From positions 1 to 27,304 of the IMG/VR virus record IMGVR_UViG_3300034062_004334: a stretch of 27,304 nucleotides of DNA. One strand, written 5' to 3'. The stretch's first letter is position 1, and the number at the start of each line of letters is the position of its first letter. Of this stretch, positions 15,233-20,749 are shown one piece after another. The position numbers and the translations under genes were made by a program. A model generated the notes under the pieces. That model did no database searches and was not told where the DNA came from. It saw only the letters and a list, made by a program, of their open reading frames with translations. The DNA comes from a virus.

Positions 15233-15418
15233 ATGTTCGAGATTGGCGATAAGGTTCGGCTCGGTGGTATCTCTGGCGTGATCGTCGGATGGTATTTCGA
15301 CGAGGGTGATGTGTGGGTGGTCGATCTGGCGGGTGTTCGCTGTGAGTGTTCGACCCAAGAGATTCTCAATGGCTATATTCCGCACGAATGGGAAGCGTCC
15401 TGCGGAAGTGGGGGTTGA
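15233..15418 (+). CDS. small SH3/KOW-like protein (61 aa)
   Basis: MFEIGDKVRLGGISGVIVGWY is a typical opening for a small five-stranded SH3/KOW-like barrel ('IGD.V...G..G.V'). The tail is acidic and ends in EASCGSGG. It has a good GAGGAG site. Similar openings occur in the products at 15986, 16233 and 21814, so this looks like a paralogous set. The stop TGA lies inside the next -35 box. The function is unknown. Confidence 0.75.
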   Translation: MFEIGDKVRLGGISGVIVGWYFDEGDVWVVDLAGVRCECSTQEILNGYIPHEWEASCGSGG

Positions 15419-15443
15419 CGCGGTAAAAAACTTTCTGTAGAAT
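15415..15443 (+). promoter_or_regulatory. promoter TTGACG-N17-TAGAAT
   Basis: TTGACG (15415-15420) and TAGAAT (15438-15443) flank a spacer with the A-tract GGTAAAAAACTTTC. The upstream TGA stop is embedded in the -35 box. It serves the gene at 15477. Confidence 0.8.
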
Positions 15444-15476
15444 CCTTTCATCACTACCACCAACAGGAAAACGACA

Positions 15477-15806
15477 ATGGCTACCAAGTTCAAGATCATC
15501 GAAGATGCCAAGCGTCAGGCTCGGTTGTGCTTTCTCGGCATCGCAATCCCTCACCAGCCGACCCTGGCCGATAGTGCGTATGGCCCGATCCGTAGCGAGA
15601 AGGTGCTGAAGTTCAATCGCAAGGCTCTCCGTCGTGCTGGTAAGACTAAGGCCGAAAAGGCCGATCCCCGCTACAAGGGGGGTGACGATTTGATGATCGT
15701 GAAGGTTGGCAAGCCCGGTTCGCCCGAACGCAAGGCGGCTCTGGCACAACAGTATGCCGCTATCCTTGACTGCGGCGAGGAAGTCTCCCCCTTCGCGGAG
15801 GGGTGA
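15477..15806 (+). CDS. hypothetical protein, basic (109 aa)
   Basis: The sequence MATKFKIIEDAKRQARLCFL..., with KFNRKALRRAGKTKAEKADP and SPERKAALAQQYAAIL, is strongly basic in the middle, which suggests nucleic-acid binding, and ends acidic. AGGA lies 9 bases before the ATG. No family is recognised. Confidence 0.75.
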   Translation: MATKFKIIEDAKRQARLCFLGIAIPHQPTLADSAYGPIRSEKVLKFNRKALRRAGKTKAEKADPRYKGGDDLMIVKVGKPGSPERKAALAQQYAAILDCGEEVSPFAEG

Positions 15807-15825
15807 CATCCGTACACTAATCGCA

Positions 15826-15959
15826 AAGCGTTGTGCCGTAAGACTTTACGGCGAACGCGGCCGCCCACGCTTGACGTAAACTCTTGTGACATAAGGATTT
15901 GCGACAAAAAAGATTTTTCAAGAAAAAGGTATTGACAGGACGATAATGTATGGTAGAAA
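15826..15959 (+). promoter_or_regulatory. regulatory module copy 5 with promoter
   Basis: A hairpin GCGTT..GCCGTAA/TTACGGC.AACGC (15828-15858) with loop GACT is followed by GCGGCCGCCC, GACGTAAACTCTTGTG, GGATTTGCGAC and AAAAAAGATTTTTCAAG. The promoter is TTGACA (15932-15937), N16 containing CGATAATG, and TAGAAA (15954-15959). Confidence 0.8.
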
Positions 15960-15985
15960 TAGTGGTACAGAAGAAAGAGAGGACG

Positions 15986-16180
15986 ATGATGTTCAACATT
16001 GGTGACCGGGTGCAGATTGGTAGTGATTTGGCATGGGCCACGGTGACGGACATTCTGCCCGCTATCGGTGATCGTGTCGCTATGTATCGGGTGCAGTTTG
16101 ACTCCGATGCTAGCCAGCGTTGGCTTGACGAGGGCATGATCTATGGTCCGTTTGTTGATCAGCCTTACGGGTGGGATTGA
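15986..16180 (+). CDS. small SH3/KOW-like protein (64 aa)
   Basis: ATG 15986 follows GAGAGGAC; upstream frame codons overlap the promoter. MMFNIGDRVQIGSDLAWATV and VAMYRVQFDSD match the barrel pattern of the product at 15233 and, more closely, the one at 16233 (both have 'AMYRV.F'). It probably arose by tandem duplication. The stop lies inside the next promoter. The function is unknown. Confidence 0.75.
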   Translation: MMFNIGDRVQIGSDLAWATVTDILPAIGDRVAMYRVQFDSDASQRWLDEGMIYGPFVDQPYGWD

Positions 16181-16204
16181 CAATCTGAAAAAATCGTCTA
16201 CAAT
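16177..16204 (+). promoter_or_regulatory. promoter TTGACA-N16-TACAAT
   Basis: TTGACA (16177-16182) contains the upstream TGA stop; TACAAT is at 16199-16204. The spacer has GAAAAAATCG and the leader CCATCCAACACAAAAG, as in the promoters at 14519 and 16454. Confidence 0.85.
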
Positions 16205-16232
16205 CCATCCAACACAAAAGAAAGAGCAAAAC

Positions 16233-16457
16233 ATGATCAACATCGGCAGCAAAGTTATGGTTGGTTCGCGGATCGGCAATCCTGACCAAAAGGCTGTGGT
16301 GGTCGATATCATCCCCGGCAATGAGTATCGGGAGGCTATGTACCGGGTTCGCTTCCCCGAAAATCCTTCTGTCGTTACCATCACACCAAACCCTAACGAG
16401 TGCTGGGTTGACGCTCCATTGGTGTGGCCAGATTTGACGAACAGTTATTGTGGTTGA
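16233..16457 (+). CDS. small SH3/KOW-like protein (74 aa)
   Basis: MINIGSKVMVGSRIGNPDQK and EAMYRVRFPENP mark it as a paralog of the product at 15986. The C-terminal part is more Pro/Trp-rich (CWVDAPLVWPDL). The chosen start lies downstream of the -10 box, which excludes the longer frame. AAGAG is a weak ribosome site. The stop TGA lies within the next TTGACA. Confidence 0.75.
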   Translation: MINIGSKVMVGSRIGNPDQKAVVVDIIPGNEYREAMYRVRFPENPSVVTITPNPNECWVDAPLVWPDLTNSYCG

Positions 16458-16482
16458 CAGGCCGAAAAAAATCTGCTACAAT
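16454..16482 (+). promoter_or_regulatory. promoter TTGACA-N17-TACAAT
   Basis: TTGACA (16454-16459) overlaps the preceding stop codon; TACAAT is at 16477-16482. The spacer GGCCGAAAAAAATCTGC and leader CCATCCAACACAAGAG are nearly those of the promoters at 14519 and 16177. Confidence 0.85.
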
Positions 16483-16509
16483 CCATCCAACACAAGAGAG
16501 AAAAAACAG

Positions 16510-16734
16510 ATGGATATTCGCAAGAGTGACATGATTCAGTTTCGCATGGGTGACACCTATGCTTACGGTAAGGTGGATAGCATCGCTCGCACCAACGACG
16601 GCGAAGTGATCGCATACTATGTGATCCCTGTTGACGGCGGAGAAAATATGTGGGTTGACTGTGACGACGCAGTATCGTATACTGCTCTCCGTGCTGCATT
16701 TGGTCCGATTCCCTCAGTTGAAAAGGCTCTCTGA
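16510..16734 (+). CDS. hypothetical small beta-rich protein (74 aa)
   Basis: ATG 16510 lies just after the promoter leader. The sequence MDIRKSDMIQFRMGDTYAYG, followed by VIAYYVIPVDGG, is beta-rich and may be a distant member of the SH3/KOW-like set, but the opening differs. The tail is neutral. No family is recognised. Confidence 0.7.
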   Translation: MDIRKSDMIQFRMGDTYAYGKVDSIARTNDGEVIAYYVIPVDGGENMWVDCDDAVSYTALRAAFGPIPSVEKAL

Positions 16735-16735
16735 A

Positions 16736-16957
16736 ATGCTTGGCCGAATCATTACCACTAACGAGATTCTCGACGCTGTCGATGAAATGATGCCAGACAA
16801 CACCATCGTTGCTATCTTGGCTTCTGGTGGTGGCGGATGGTTCGTGAGGCTGAACAATCATCCTGAAACCGTGCTGCTCCGCTCTGCCGACACGTTCTAC
16901 CAGAAACTGAACGATTACTGCGTGAAGGTAGAAGATCCCTCGTCGTGGGGCGATTGA
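16736..16957 (+). CDS. hypothetical protein (73 aa)
   Basis: The start lies 2 bases after the previous stop, with AAAGG about 11 bases upstream, so it is co-transcribed. MLGRIITTNEILDAVDEMMP opens with a helix. The middle is Gly-rich (LASGGGGWFVRLNNHPE) and the end has Tyr and acidic residues. No function is recognised. Confidence 0.75.
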   Translation: MLGRIITTNEILDAVDEMMPDNTIVAILASGGGGWFVRLNNHPETVLLRSADTFYQKLNDYCVKVEDPSSWGD

Positions 16958-16961
16958 TCCC

Positions 16962-17097
16962 AAGTCCTTGTCGCACAATACTTTGCGACGAGGCTCCGCG
17001 GCCACGCTCGACCTAAACTCTTATCGTTCAACGAGTTACAACAAAAAAGATTTTTTGAAGAAAAGGGTATTGACAGGCCGATAATAGTATGTAGAAT
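16962..17097 (+). promoter_or_regulatory. regulatory module copy 6 with promoter
   Basis: A 10-bp hairpin CCTTGTCGCA/TGCGACGAGG (16966-16975 with 16984-16993, one G-T pair) is followed by CCGCGGCC, GACCTAAACTCTTATC, CGAGTTAC, AAAAAAGATTTTTTGAAG, then TTGACA (17070-17075), N16 with CCGATAATAG, and TAGAAT (17092-17097). Confidence 0.85.
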
Positions 17098-17125
17098 CCA
17101 AGTATCACCCCAACGGAGAACGACG

Positions 17126-17350
17126 ATGCTCAACAACTTCGACGATGTGAACGGTATCCTGGCCGACCTTGCGGAGCAGGATATTCTGGAGCCGATGGTC
17201 GAGCCGATTGACGAGCCGACGTGTCACCCGATGGATTGGGCGGAAGTCACGGGTCTGGCCGATGAGATGGCCGATGAGGTTTATCCCGAAGACGATTTTG
17301 AACCCGTGCATATGATTGACGAGCGTGGTGCGGTGTGGTATACTTTCTGA
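17126..17350 (+). CDS. acidic protein (74 aa)
   Basis: The protein is strongly acidic, with about 21 Asp/Glu and almost no Lys/Arg in 74 residues. MLNNFDDVNGILADLAEQD opens with a helix; the middle has PMVEPIDEPT and the end VHMIDERGAVWYTF. GGAG lies 8 bases before the ATG. The next gene is even more acidic. A DNA-mimic or charge-shield role is possible but unproven. Confidence 0.75.
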   Translation: MLNNFDDVNGILADLAEQDILEPMVEPIDEPTCHPMDWAEVTGLADEMADEVYPEDDFEPVHMIDERGAVWYTF

Positions 17351-17363
17351 ACAGGAGAAAAGG

Positions 17364-17576
17364 ATGAGTCACCCAGATCCCCTTTATGACGATTATAACG
17401 ATTTTCACGACGACGATGATCGAAAGAATCATTTTGATGATTTTGAGGATGATTCGCCAGAGTTCGATGAAGACGACTACGATGATAGCATGGATGGCGA
17501 CCACGATTCTGCGATGGAATCGGCCGGTTGGGGAACGGATGAGGATTACGGTTATTTCGGCGGAGAGGACTACTAG
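17364..17576 (+). CDS. hyperacidic Asp-rich protein (70 aa)
   Basis: I count 23 Asp and 6 Glu against one Lys and one Arg in 70 residues. The acids are spread with Tyr, Phe and Gly (YDDYNDFHDDDD, DEDYGYFGGEDY), and no hydrophobic core is visible. It is probably extended or disordered. Phage proteins this acidic often mimic DNA or bind basic proteins such as HU. ATG 17364 follows AGGAGAAAAGG. Function is inferred from composition only. Confidence 0.75.
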   Translation: MSHPDPLYDDYNDFHDDDDRKNHFDDFEDDSPEFDEDDYDDSMDGDHDSAMESAGWGTDEDYGYFGGEDY

Positions 17577-17577
17577 C

Positions 17578-17715
17578 CCTAAAGCCTTGCCGCATAAGAC
17601 TTTGCGGCGAGGCGGGCCGCACAGGTTTGACGTAAACTCTTATCTGCTAATGACTTACAGCAAAAAATATTTTTTCAAGAAAACCTATTGACAGGCCGAT
17701 AATAGAGTGTAGAAT
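17578..17715 (+). promoter_or_regulatory. regulatory module copy 7 with promoter
   Basis: An 11-bp hairpin GCCTTGCCGCA/TGCGGCGAGGC (17584-17594 with 17603-17613) is followed by GGGCCGC, GACGTAAACTCTTATC, ATGACTTACAGC and AAAAAATATTTTTTCAAG. The promoter is TTGACA (17688-17693), N16 with CCGATAATAG, and TAGAAT (17710-17715), followed by TGTCGATAAGAG. This copy has CGATA on both sides of the -10 box. Confidence 0.85.
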
Positions 17716-17750
17716 GTCGATAAGAGAACATCACCCAGAAGGAAAAGAAC

Positions 17751-18074
17751 ATGACTCACGCCGAAGCGACTAAGATGGTTTTGGGCAAGCGAAATCGTGG
17801 CCAGCGTAAGATTGGCAATAATACCTACGCCTACATTCAGGCCGATGGTAGCGTTGCAATCGAGTTGCATGGTACGAACGTGGTGGTCATCTACCCTGAT
17901 GATAGCGTGATGCTGAATAGTGGCGGCTGGCATACAAGCACCACGAAGGATCGTATCAACAAGTATAGCCCGGTGCGAGTGTACCAGAAGAACTACGAAT
18001 GGTTCCTCAGCGATGGTACTCCGTTCGAGGATCGGATGATCGTGACCCCCGATTGGGTGGTTGCTCCCGTCTGA
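17751..18074 (+). CDS. conserved phage protein (107 aa)
   Basis: The segments RKIGNNTYAYIQADGSVAIE, HGTNVVVIYPDDSVMLNSGG and 'W.T.TTKDR.N.Y' match a widespread but uncharacterised phage and prophage protein pattern that I recognise from many unrelated tailed phages. The C-terminal part has WFLSDGTPFEDRM, also usual for it. It is probably a small beta-rich domain of unknown role. AAGGA lies before the ATG. The family recognition is from memory of the pattern. Confidence 0.8.
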   Translation: MTHAEATKMVLGKRNRGQRKIGNNTYAYIQADGSVAIELHGTNVVVIYPDDSVMLNSGGWHTSTTKDRINKYSPVRVYQKNYEWFLSDGTPFEDRMIVTPDWVVAPV

Positions 18075-18214
18075 GCCTAAAGCCTTGAAGCGTAACACTT
18101 TACGCCAAGGCCCGCCGCCCGCGTTTGACGCAAACTCTTACGTCTCAACACTTTACGACAAAAAACTTTTTTCTAATGCCAACCCTTGACAAATGCCGAT
18201 AATAGATGTAGACT
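18075..18214 (+). promoter_or_regulatory. regulatory module copy 8 with promoter
   Basis: The hairpin GCCTTG..GCGTAA/TTACGC.CAAGGC (18082-18111) is identical to that of copy 16. It is followed by CCGCCGCCCGCG, GACGCAAACTCTTACGTC, CACTTTACGAC and AAAAAACTTTTTTC. The promoter is TTGACA (18186-18191), N17 with CCGATAATAG, and TAGACT (18209-18214). Confidence 0.85.
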
Positions 18215-18242
18215 TGATGGTATTCAACAACGAGGAGAAGAT

Positions 18243-18446
18243 ATGAGCGATGCTGTGCTGGTTCCTGTGCGTCATGATAACGTGAGTTTCAAGTATCATG
18301 GTAAGGATTTCACCGGAGAGGTTCGTCGAGTGTACGACAAGCCCAAGGGTCATTTGATGATCGTGAAGATCGAAGAGGGTAAGTATAGGTCGTGCTATCT
18401 GGAACAGTGCGAAGGGTTGACCATCCACCTGTCTCACCCGATGTAA
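18243..18446 (+). CDS. hypothetical small beta-rich protein (67 aa)
   Basis: ATG 18243 follows GAGGAGAAGAT. The sequence MSDAVLVPVRHDNVSFKYHG, then FTGEVRRVYDKPKGHLMIVK, is beta-rich and basic. It has two Cys near the end (CYLEQCEG) and could be another small barrel. The C-terminal codons and stop lie next to a CCCGAT/ATCGGG hairpin (18437-18451). Confidence 0.75.
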   Translation: MSDAVLVPVRHDNVSFKYHGKDFTGEVRRVYDKPKGHLMIVKIEEGKYRSCYLEQCEGLTIHLSHPM

Positions 18447-18451
18447 TCGGG

Positions 18452-18517
18452 TTGCTAACTGTGCTGTAGTCAGCCAAATAGTCGGCTCTTGACAAAGGCT
18501 CTTTGAAAGGGTAAAAT
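18452..18517 (+). promoter_or_regulatory. GTAGTCAGC element and promoter, copy 1
   Basis: GTAGTCAGC (18466-18474) lies 23 bases before TTGACA (18489-18494), with TAAAAT at 18512-18517 (N17). The same nonamer lies 23-24 bases before the -35 boxes at 22384 and 26838. It is a second, unrelated promoter-linked repeat. Confidence 0.75.
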
Positions 18518-18607
18518 GTGTTTATACCGTATCTATTAGGATTGTTGGTAGTGATTACTTTTGGTGGTTTCGCTTGTGTAGTTTTGCAGATGGGTGAGGA
18601 TCTCTAA
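18518..18607 (+). CDS. possible membrane micropeptide (29 codons)
   Basis: A GTG at 18518 opens a 29-residue frame with one hydrophobic segment (YLLGLLVVITFGGFACVV) and an acidic end. The GTG touches the -10 box, so the true start may be a later TTG or GTG near 18541-18552, where AGGA precedes. It is included because three further small frames with ribosome sites follow directly. Low confidence. Confidence 0.35.
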   Translation: MFIPYLLGLLVVITFGGFACVVLQMGEDL

Positions 18608-18622
18608 ACTAAGGAGCCAGGG

Positions 18623-18733
18623 ATGGCCGATATTATAAATGTAGATTGGTGGTGGATGGGTGTGGGATTTGTTATTGGTATTGGTTGTTCTTGGGCTGTT
18701 TGTGATATTGTTTTTCCAACACTAAGGAAGTAA
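18623..18733 (+). CDS. single-pass membrane microprotein (36 aa)
   Basis: A perfect AAGGAG lies 6 bases before ATG 18623. MADIINVDWWWMGVGFVIGI, followed by GCSWAVCDIVF and a basic end (LRK), forms one transmembrane segment with a Trp-rich lip. No family is recognised. It is part of a run of micro-ORFs. Confidence 0.65.
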   Translation: MADIINVDWWWMGVGFVIGIGCSWAVCDIVFPTLRK

Positions 18734-18734
18734 A

Positions 18735-18809
18735 ATGACCAATAAGGATAAGATTGTGCTGTCTGTGGCGTTTATCTGTGGTTGTATCGCAACTTTTCTT
18801 GTGGGGTAA
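18735..18809 (+). CDS. membrane micropeptide (24 aa)
   Basis: AAGGAAG lies before ATG 18735, overlapping the end of the previous gene. After a basic start (MTNKDK) comes a single hydrophobic segment (IVLSVAFICGCIATFLVG). It probably inserts in the membrane. Existence is inferred from the ribosome site and tight packing. Confidence 0.5.
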   Translation: MTNKDKIVLSVAFICGCIATFLVG

Positions 18810-18812
18810 AAA

Positions 18813-18878
18813 ATGTTTTCTGGAATCCCTATGATTGTGGAAGCCTTAAAGAAAATGAACGACTCTAAGGGTAGATGA
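18813..18878 (+). CDS. micropeptide (21 aa)
   Basis: ATG 18813 lies 3 bases after the previous stop, with GTGGGG as a possible ribosome site. MFSGIPMIVEALKKMNDSKG is amphipathic and basic. The stop is next to module copy 9. Whether it is translated is uncertain. Confidence 0.35.
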   Translation: MFSGIPMIVEALKKMNDSKGR

Positions 18879-18879
18879 T

Positions 18880-19007
18880 CTAAAGCCCTGTGGCGTAACA
18901 CTTTACGCTGCAAGGCCACGGCCCCATTTTTCATAAACTCTTATCTGGTAACGACTTAGATTTTTTCAAGAAAATCACTTGACAATGCCGATAATAGGTA
19001 GTAGAAT
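18880..19007 (+). promoter_or_regulatory. regulatory module copy 9 with promoter
   Basis: The hairpin GCC.TGTGGCGTAA/TTACGCTGCA.GGC (18885-18916, one mismatch, wobble pairs) is followed by CACGGCCCC, CATAAACTCTTATC, ACGACTTAG and ATTTTTTCAAG. The promoter is TTGACA (18979-18984), N17 with CCGATAATAG, and TAGAAT (19002-19007). Confidence 0.85.
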
Positions 19008-19043
19008 ACGCTTATCACAACACCATCATCACAAGGATTCACA

Positions 19044-19478
19044 ATGGACACCATCGCCCTGACCCTTTCGATCACCAACGCCCTGCTGCTGCTGCGTAAC
19101 GTCACGCTCCCGCTGGATGTGAGGGACGATGTCGCCACCGCTATCGAGAACGCCTTCAAGGGACGCGGACTCAACGTCGGCAACACCAATCGCCTGAACC
19201 TGACGCTGCGATACGTTCCCAAGGATCACAAGGTTAGGGCTATAGCCGTGTTCAAGAATACGCTGAGATTCGGACTGCGTGAGGCAAAGGATTTCGTCGA
19301 GATTGTGCTGGGCAAGGACGGATACTACAATAACGAACACCGATGGAAGGATGGTGTGGCTGGCACCCCCGCCACCATCACGGGGGCAAAGGCAGATGTT
19401 CTCAAGGCCGTGAAGGAACTGGAGAATCTGGGTTGCGAAGTGGTGGTTGACGACTACGGCTGCTCTAATCTCAACTGA
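19044..19478 (+). CDS. ribosomal bL12 C-terminal-domain-like protein (144 aa)
   Basis: Residues 62-135 resemble the bL12 (L7/L12) C-terminal domain: KVRAIAVFKNTLRFGLREAK, with the conserved 'GL.EAK..VE' helix (76-86), then AKADVLKAVKELENLGCEVV, matching the last helix and strand. A 20-residue insert (about 91-111) separates the halves. The N-terminal 60 residues do not look like the bL12 dimerisation domain. The bL12 C-terminal domain contacts translation GTPases, so the protein could affect host translation. Viral bL12 genes are known; this divergent form is unusual. AAGGA lies 7 bases before the ATG. Codons are GC-rich. Confidence 0.75.
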   Translation: MDTIALTLSITNALLLLRNVTLPLDVRDDVATAIENAFKGRGLNVGNTNRLNLTLRYVPKDHKVRAIAVFKNTLRFGLREAKDFVEIVLGKDGYYNNEHRWKDGVAGTPATITGAKADVLKAVKELENLGCEVVVDDYGCSNLN

Positions 19479-19479
19479 C

Positions 19480-19608
19480 ATAAAGCCATGCGACGTAAGA
19501 CTTTACGTTGCAAGGCCACGCCCGCGTTTGACGTAAACTCTTGTCCGATAAGCAGTTGCAACAAAACAAAAAATACCTATTGACTTCTCAAGTTTCGCAC
19601 GGTAGAAT
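19480..19608 (+). promoter_or_regulatory. regulatory module copy 10 with promoter
   Basis: The hairpin GCC.TGCGACGTAA/TTACGTTGCA.GGC (19485-19516) shows compensatory changes relative to copy 9. GACGTAAACTCTTGTC, GCAGTTGCAAC and an A tract follow. The promoter is TTGACT (19580-19585), N17 and TAGAAT (19603-19608), then TGTCGATATAATC. The spacer has CTCAAGTTT, as in the promoter at 19792. Confidence 0.8.
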
Positions 19609-19635
19609 GTCGATATAATCTGTGGAGAAACAAAA

Positions 19636-19809
19636 ATGACAGATCATACATTTACCGTTGTGGTTTCTGATATGTGGACAGACGAGGAACTGGATCGACT
19701 GTCCGCTTCTACGTCTAATGAGGCGTGGGGAATGGCATGGGAAAAGTGGGGATGGCCCGATGGTATGGGTGCGGATGTAAAGTTTACGGAGTTGACAACT
19801 CAAGTTTGA
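19636..19809 (+). CDS. hypothetical protein (57 aa)
   Basis: GGAGA lies 9 bases before ATG 19636. MTDHTFTVVVSDMWTDEELD is followed by an unusually Trp-rich helix (NEAWGMAWEKWGWPDGMG) and a beta end. The next promoter lies inside its last codons. No family is recognised. Confidence 0.7.
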   Translation: MTDHTFTVVVSDMWTDEELDRLSASTSNEAWGMAWEKWGWPDGMGADVKFTELTTQV

Positions 19810-19820
19810 TCGTGTAGAAT
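19792..19820 (+). promoter_or_regulatory. promoter TTGACA-N17-TAGAAT
   Basis: TTGACA (19792-19797) and TAGAAT (19815-19820) overlap the end of the upstream gene. TGTCGATATAAG follows the -10 box. The spacer ACTCAAGTTTGATCGTG resembles that of copy 10, so the two promoters are duplicates about 210 bases apart. Confidence 0.85.
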
Positions 19821-19854
19821 GTCGATATAAGAGAAAAGAGAAAGAGGAAAGAAG

Positions 19855-20058
19855 ATGTTTATTAGTGACTGCTGCGGTGTTCCGGTGCATTGTCAGGATA
19901 TTTGCCCTCGGTGCGGAGAGCATTGTGAGAGTGGTGGAGATGAAGCCTACGAGGCTGCGGTTGATGCTTACAATATGGGATTTGGCCCTCCGGTGACTCG
20001 GCGTCAGCGTTGGGAAGAGCAGATGGAAGCGGATGAATATCGTCGTAATGGTTGGTAA
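19855..20058 (+). CDS. zinc-ribbon-like protein (67 aa)
   Basis: The N-terminus MFISDCCGVPVHC followed by CPRCGEHC gives two CxxC-type knuckles within 30 residues, as in short zinc ribbons of phage and host regulators. The remainder is an acidic then basic helix (RRQRWEEQMEADEYRRNGW). AGAGGAAAG lies before the ATG. A nucleic-acid or protein adaptor role is inferred. Confidence 0.75.
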   Translation: MFISDCCGVPVHCQDICPRCGEHCESGGDEAYEAAVDAYNMGFGPPVTRRQRWEEQMEADEYRRNGW

Positions 20059-20077
20059 TAACAAGGAGAAAGACAAG

Positions 20078-20317
20078 ATGAGACAACCTAAGTGTGTTGT
20101 AACGGTTACTGATACGTTTGGTGGAGAGGCTAACTATGGTTGGGTGAAGCGTTATGAGTTTTCTCCTCGTAATGCAGAGTCTCAGCGTAGCGTTGTTCGA
20201 CAGGCCAAGGCATTGGCGAACATGACCTCTGTGAAGGCCGACACCTACGATTATGGTGACGGATACACTGTGAAGCCGCGAGGATATAACCAGATTATCT
20301 TTGTGGATTTTGAGTGA
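20078..20317 (+). CDS. hypothetical protein (79 aa)
   Basis: ATG 20078 follows AAGGAG with 10 bases spacing. MRQPKCVVTVTDTFGGEANY and YEFSPRNAESQRSVVRQAKA suggest a small alpha/beta protein. The end is beta-rich (DGYTVKPRGYNQIIFVDFE). It shares the transcript of the zinc-ribbon gene. No family is recognised. Confidence 0.75.
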   Translation: MRQPKCVVTVTDTFGGEANYGWVKRYEFSPRNAESQRSVVRQAKALANMTSVKADTYDYGDGYTVKPRGYNQIIFVDFE

Positions 20318-20318
20318 G

Positions 20319-20457
20319 CCACAAACCCTTGCTGCATAAGACTTTGCGGCACGGGTGGCCGCCCCGATTTGACGCAAACTCTTACGCCGCAATACCTTAC
20401 AGCACAAAAGATTTTTCAAGAAATGGGGCTTGACATACCGATAATAGATAGTAGAAT
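20319..20457 (+). promoter_or_regulatory. regulatory module copy 11 with promoter
   Basis: The hairpin CCC.TGCTGCA/TGCGGCA.GGG (20326-20355) is followed by GGTGGCCGCCCC, GACGCAAACTCTTACG, ACCTTACAGC and AAAAGATTTTTCAAG. The promoter is TTGACA (20430-20435), N16 with CCGATAATAG, and TAGAAT (20452-20457). The ATG at 20464 lies about where transcription should start. Confidence 0.85.
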
Positions 20458-20463
20458 ACAAGC

Positions 20464-20670
20464 ATGAATATTCAGCCGATCAACGACAACAATAGCCGTT
20501 TCGACTTGGTGGAAATCAAGTCTACTCACGCCAAAGTGGCGGCTACTCCACACTGTAAGATTCATGGGGCCATGAACTGCGTGGCTATTCATGCAACTGG
20601 GAAGTTGTGGCGTTGTATCCAAAGTAACCAAGTCAAGGACTGTAGGGCTGGGTGCGAAGAGATTTCTTAA
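20464..20670 (+). CDS. Cys/His-rich protein from a leaderless message (68 aa)
   Basis: The ATG is 7 bases after the -10 box and no ribosome site exists, so the message is probably leaderless. After a polar start, CKIHGAMNCVAIH, WRCI and DCRAGC give a Cys/His pattern that could bind zinc. Similar 'C..HG..N....WRC' patterns occur in small phage proteins. The function is unknown. Confidence 0.7.
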   Translation: MNIQPINDNNSRFDLVEIKSTHAKVAATPHCKIHGAMNCVAIHATGKLWRCIQSNQVKDCRAGCEEIS

Positions 20671-20679
20671 AGATTGGTC

Positions 20680-20707
20680 TTGACAATGGTCGATAATAGA
20701 GTATACT
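20680..20707 (+). promoter_or_regulatory. promoter TTGACA-N16-TATACT
   Basis: TTGACA (20680-20685) and TATACT (20702-20707) carry GTCGATAATAG in the spacer but lack the upstream hairpin and boxes. It shows that the promoter part can stand alone. Confidence 0.85.
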
Positions 20708-20749
20708 AGGCGACGTAAGGTTTGGTTTTCACTACACGAAAGGGTTTCT

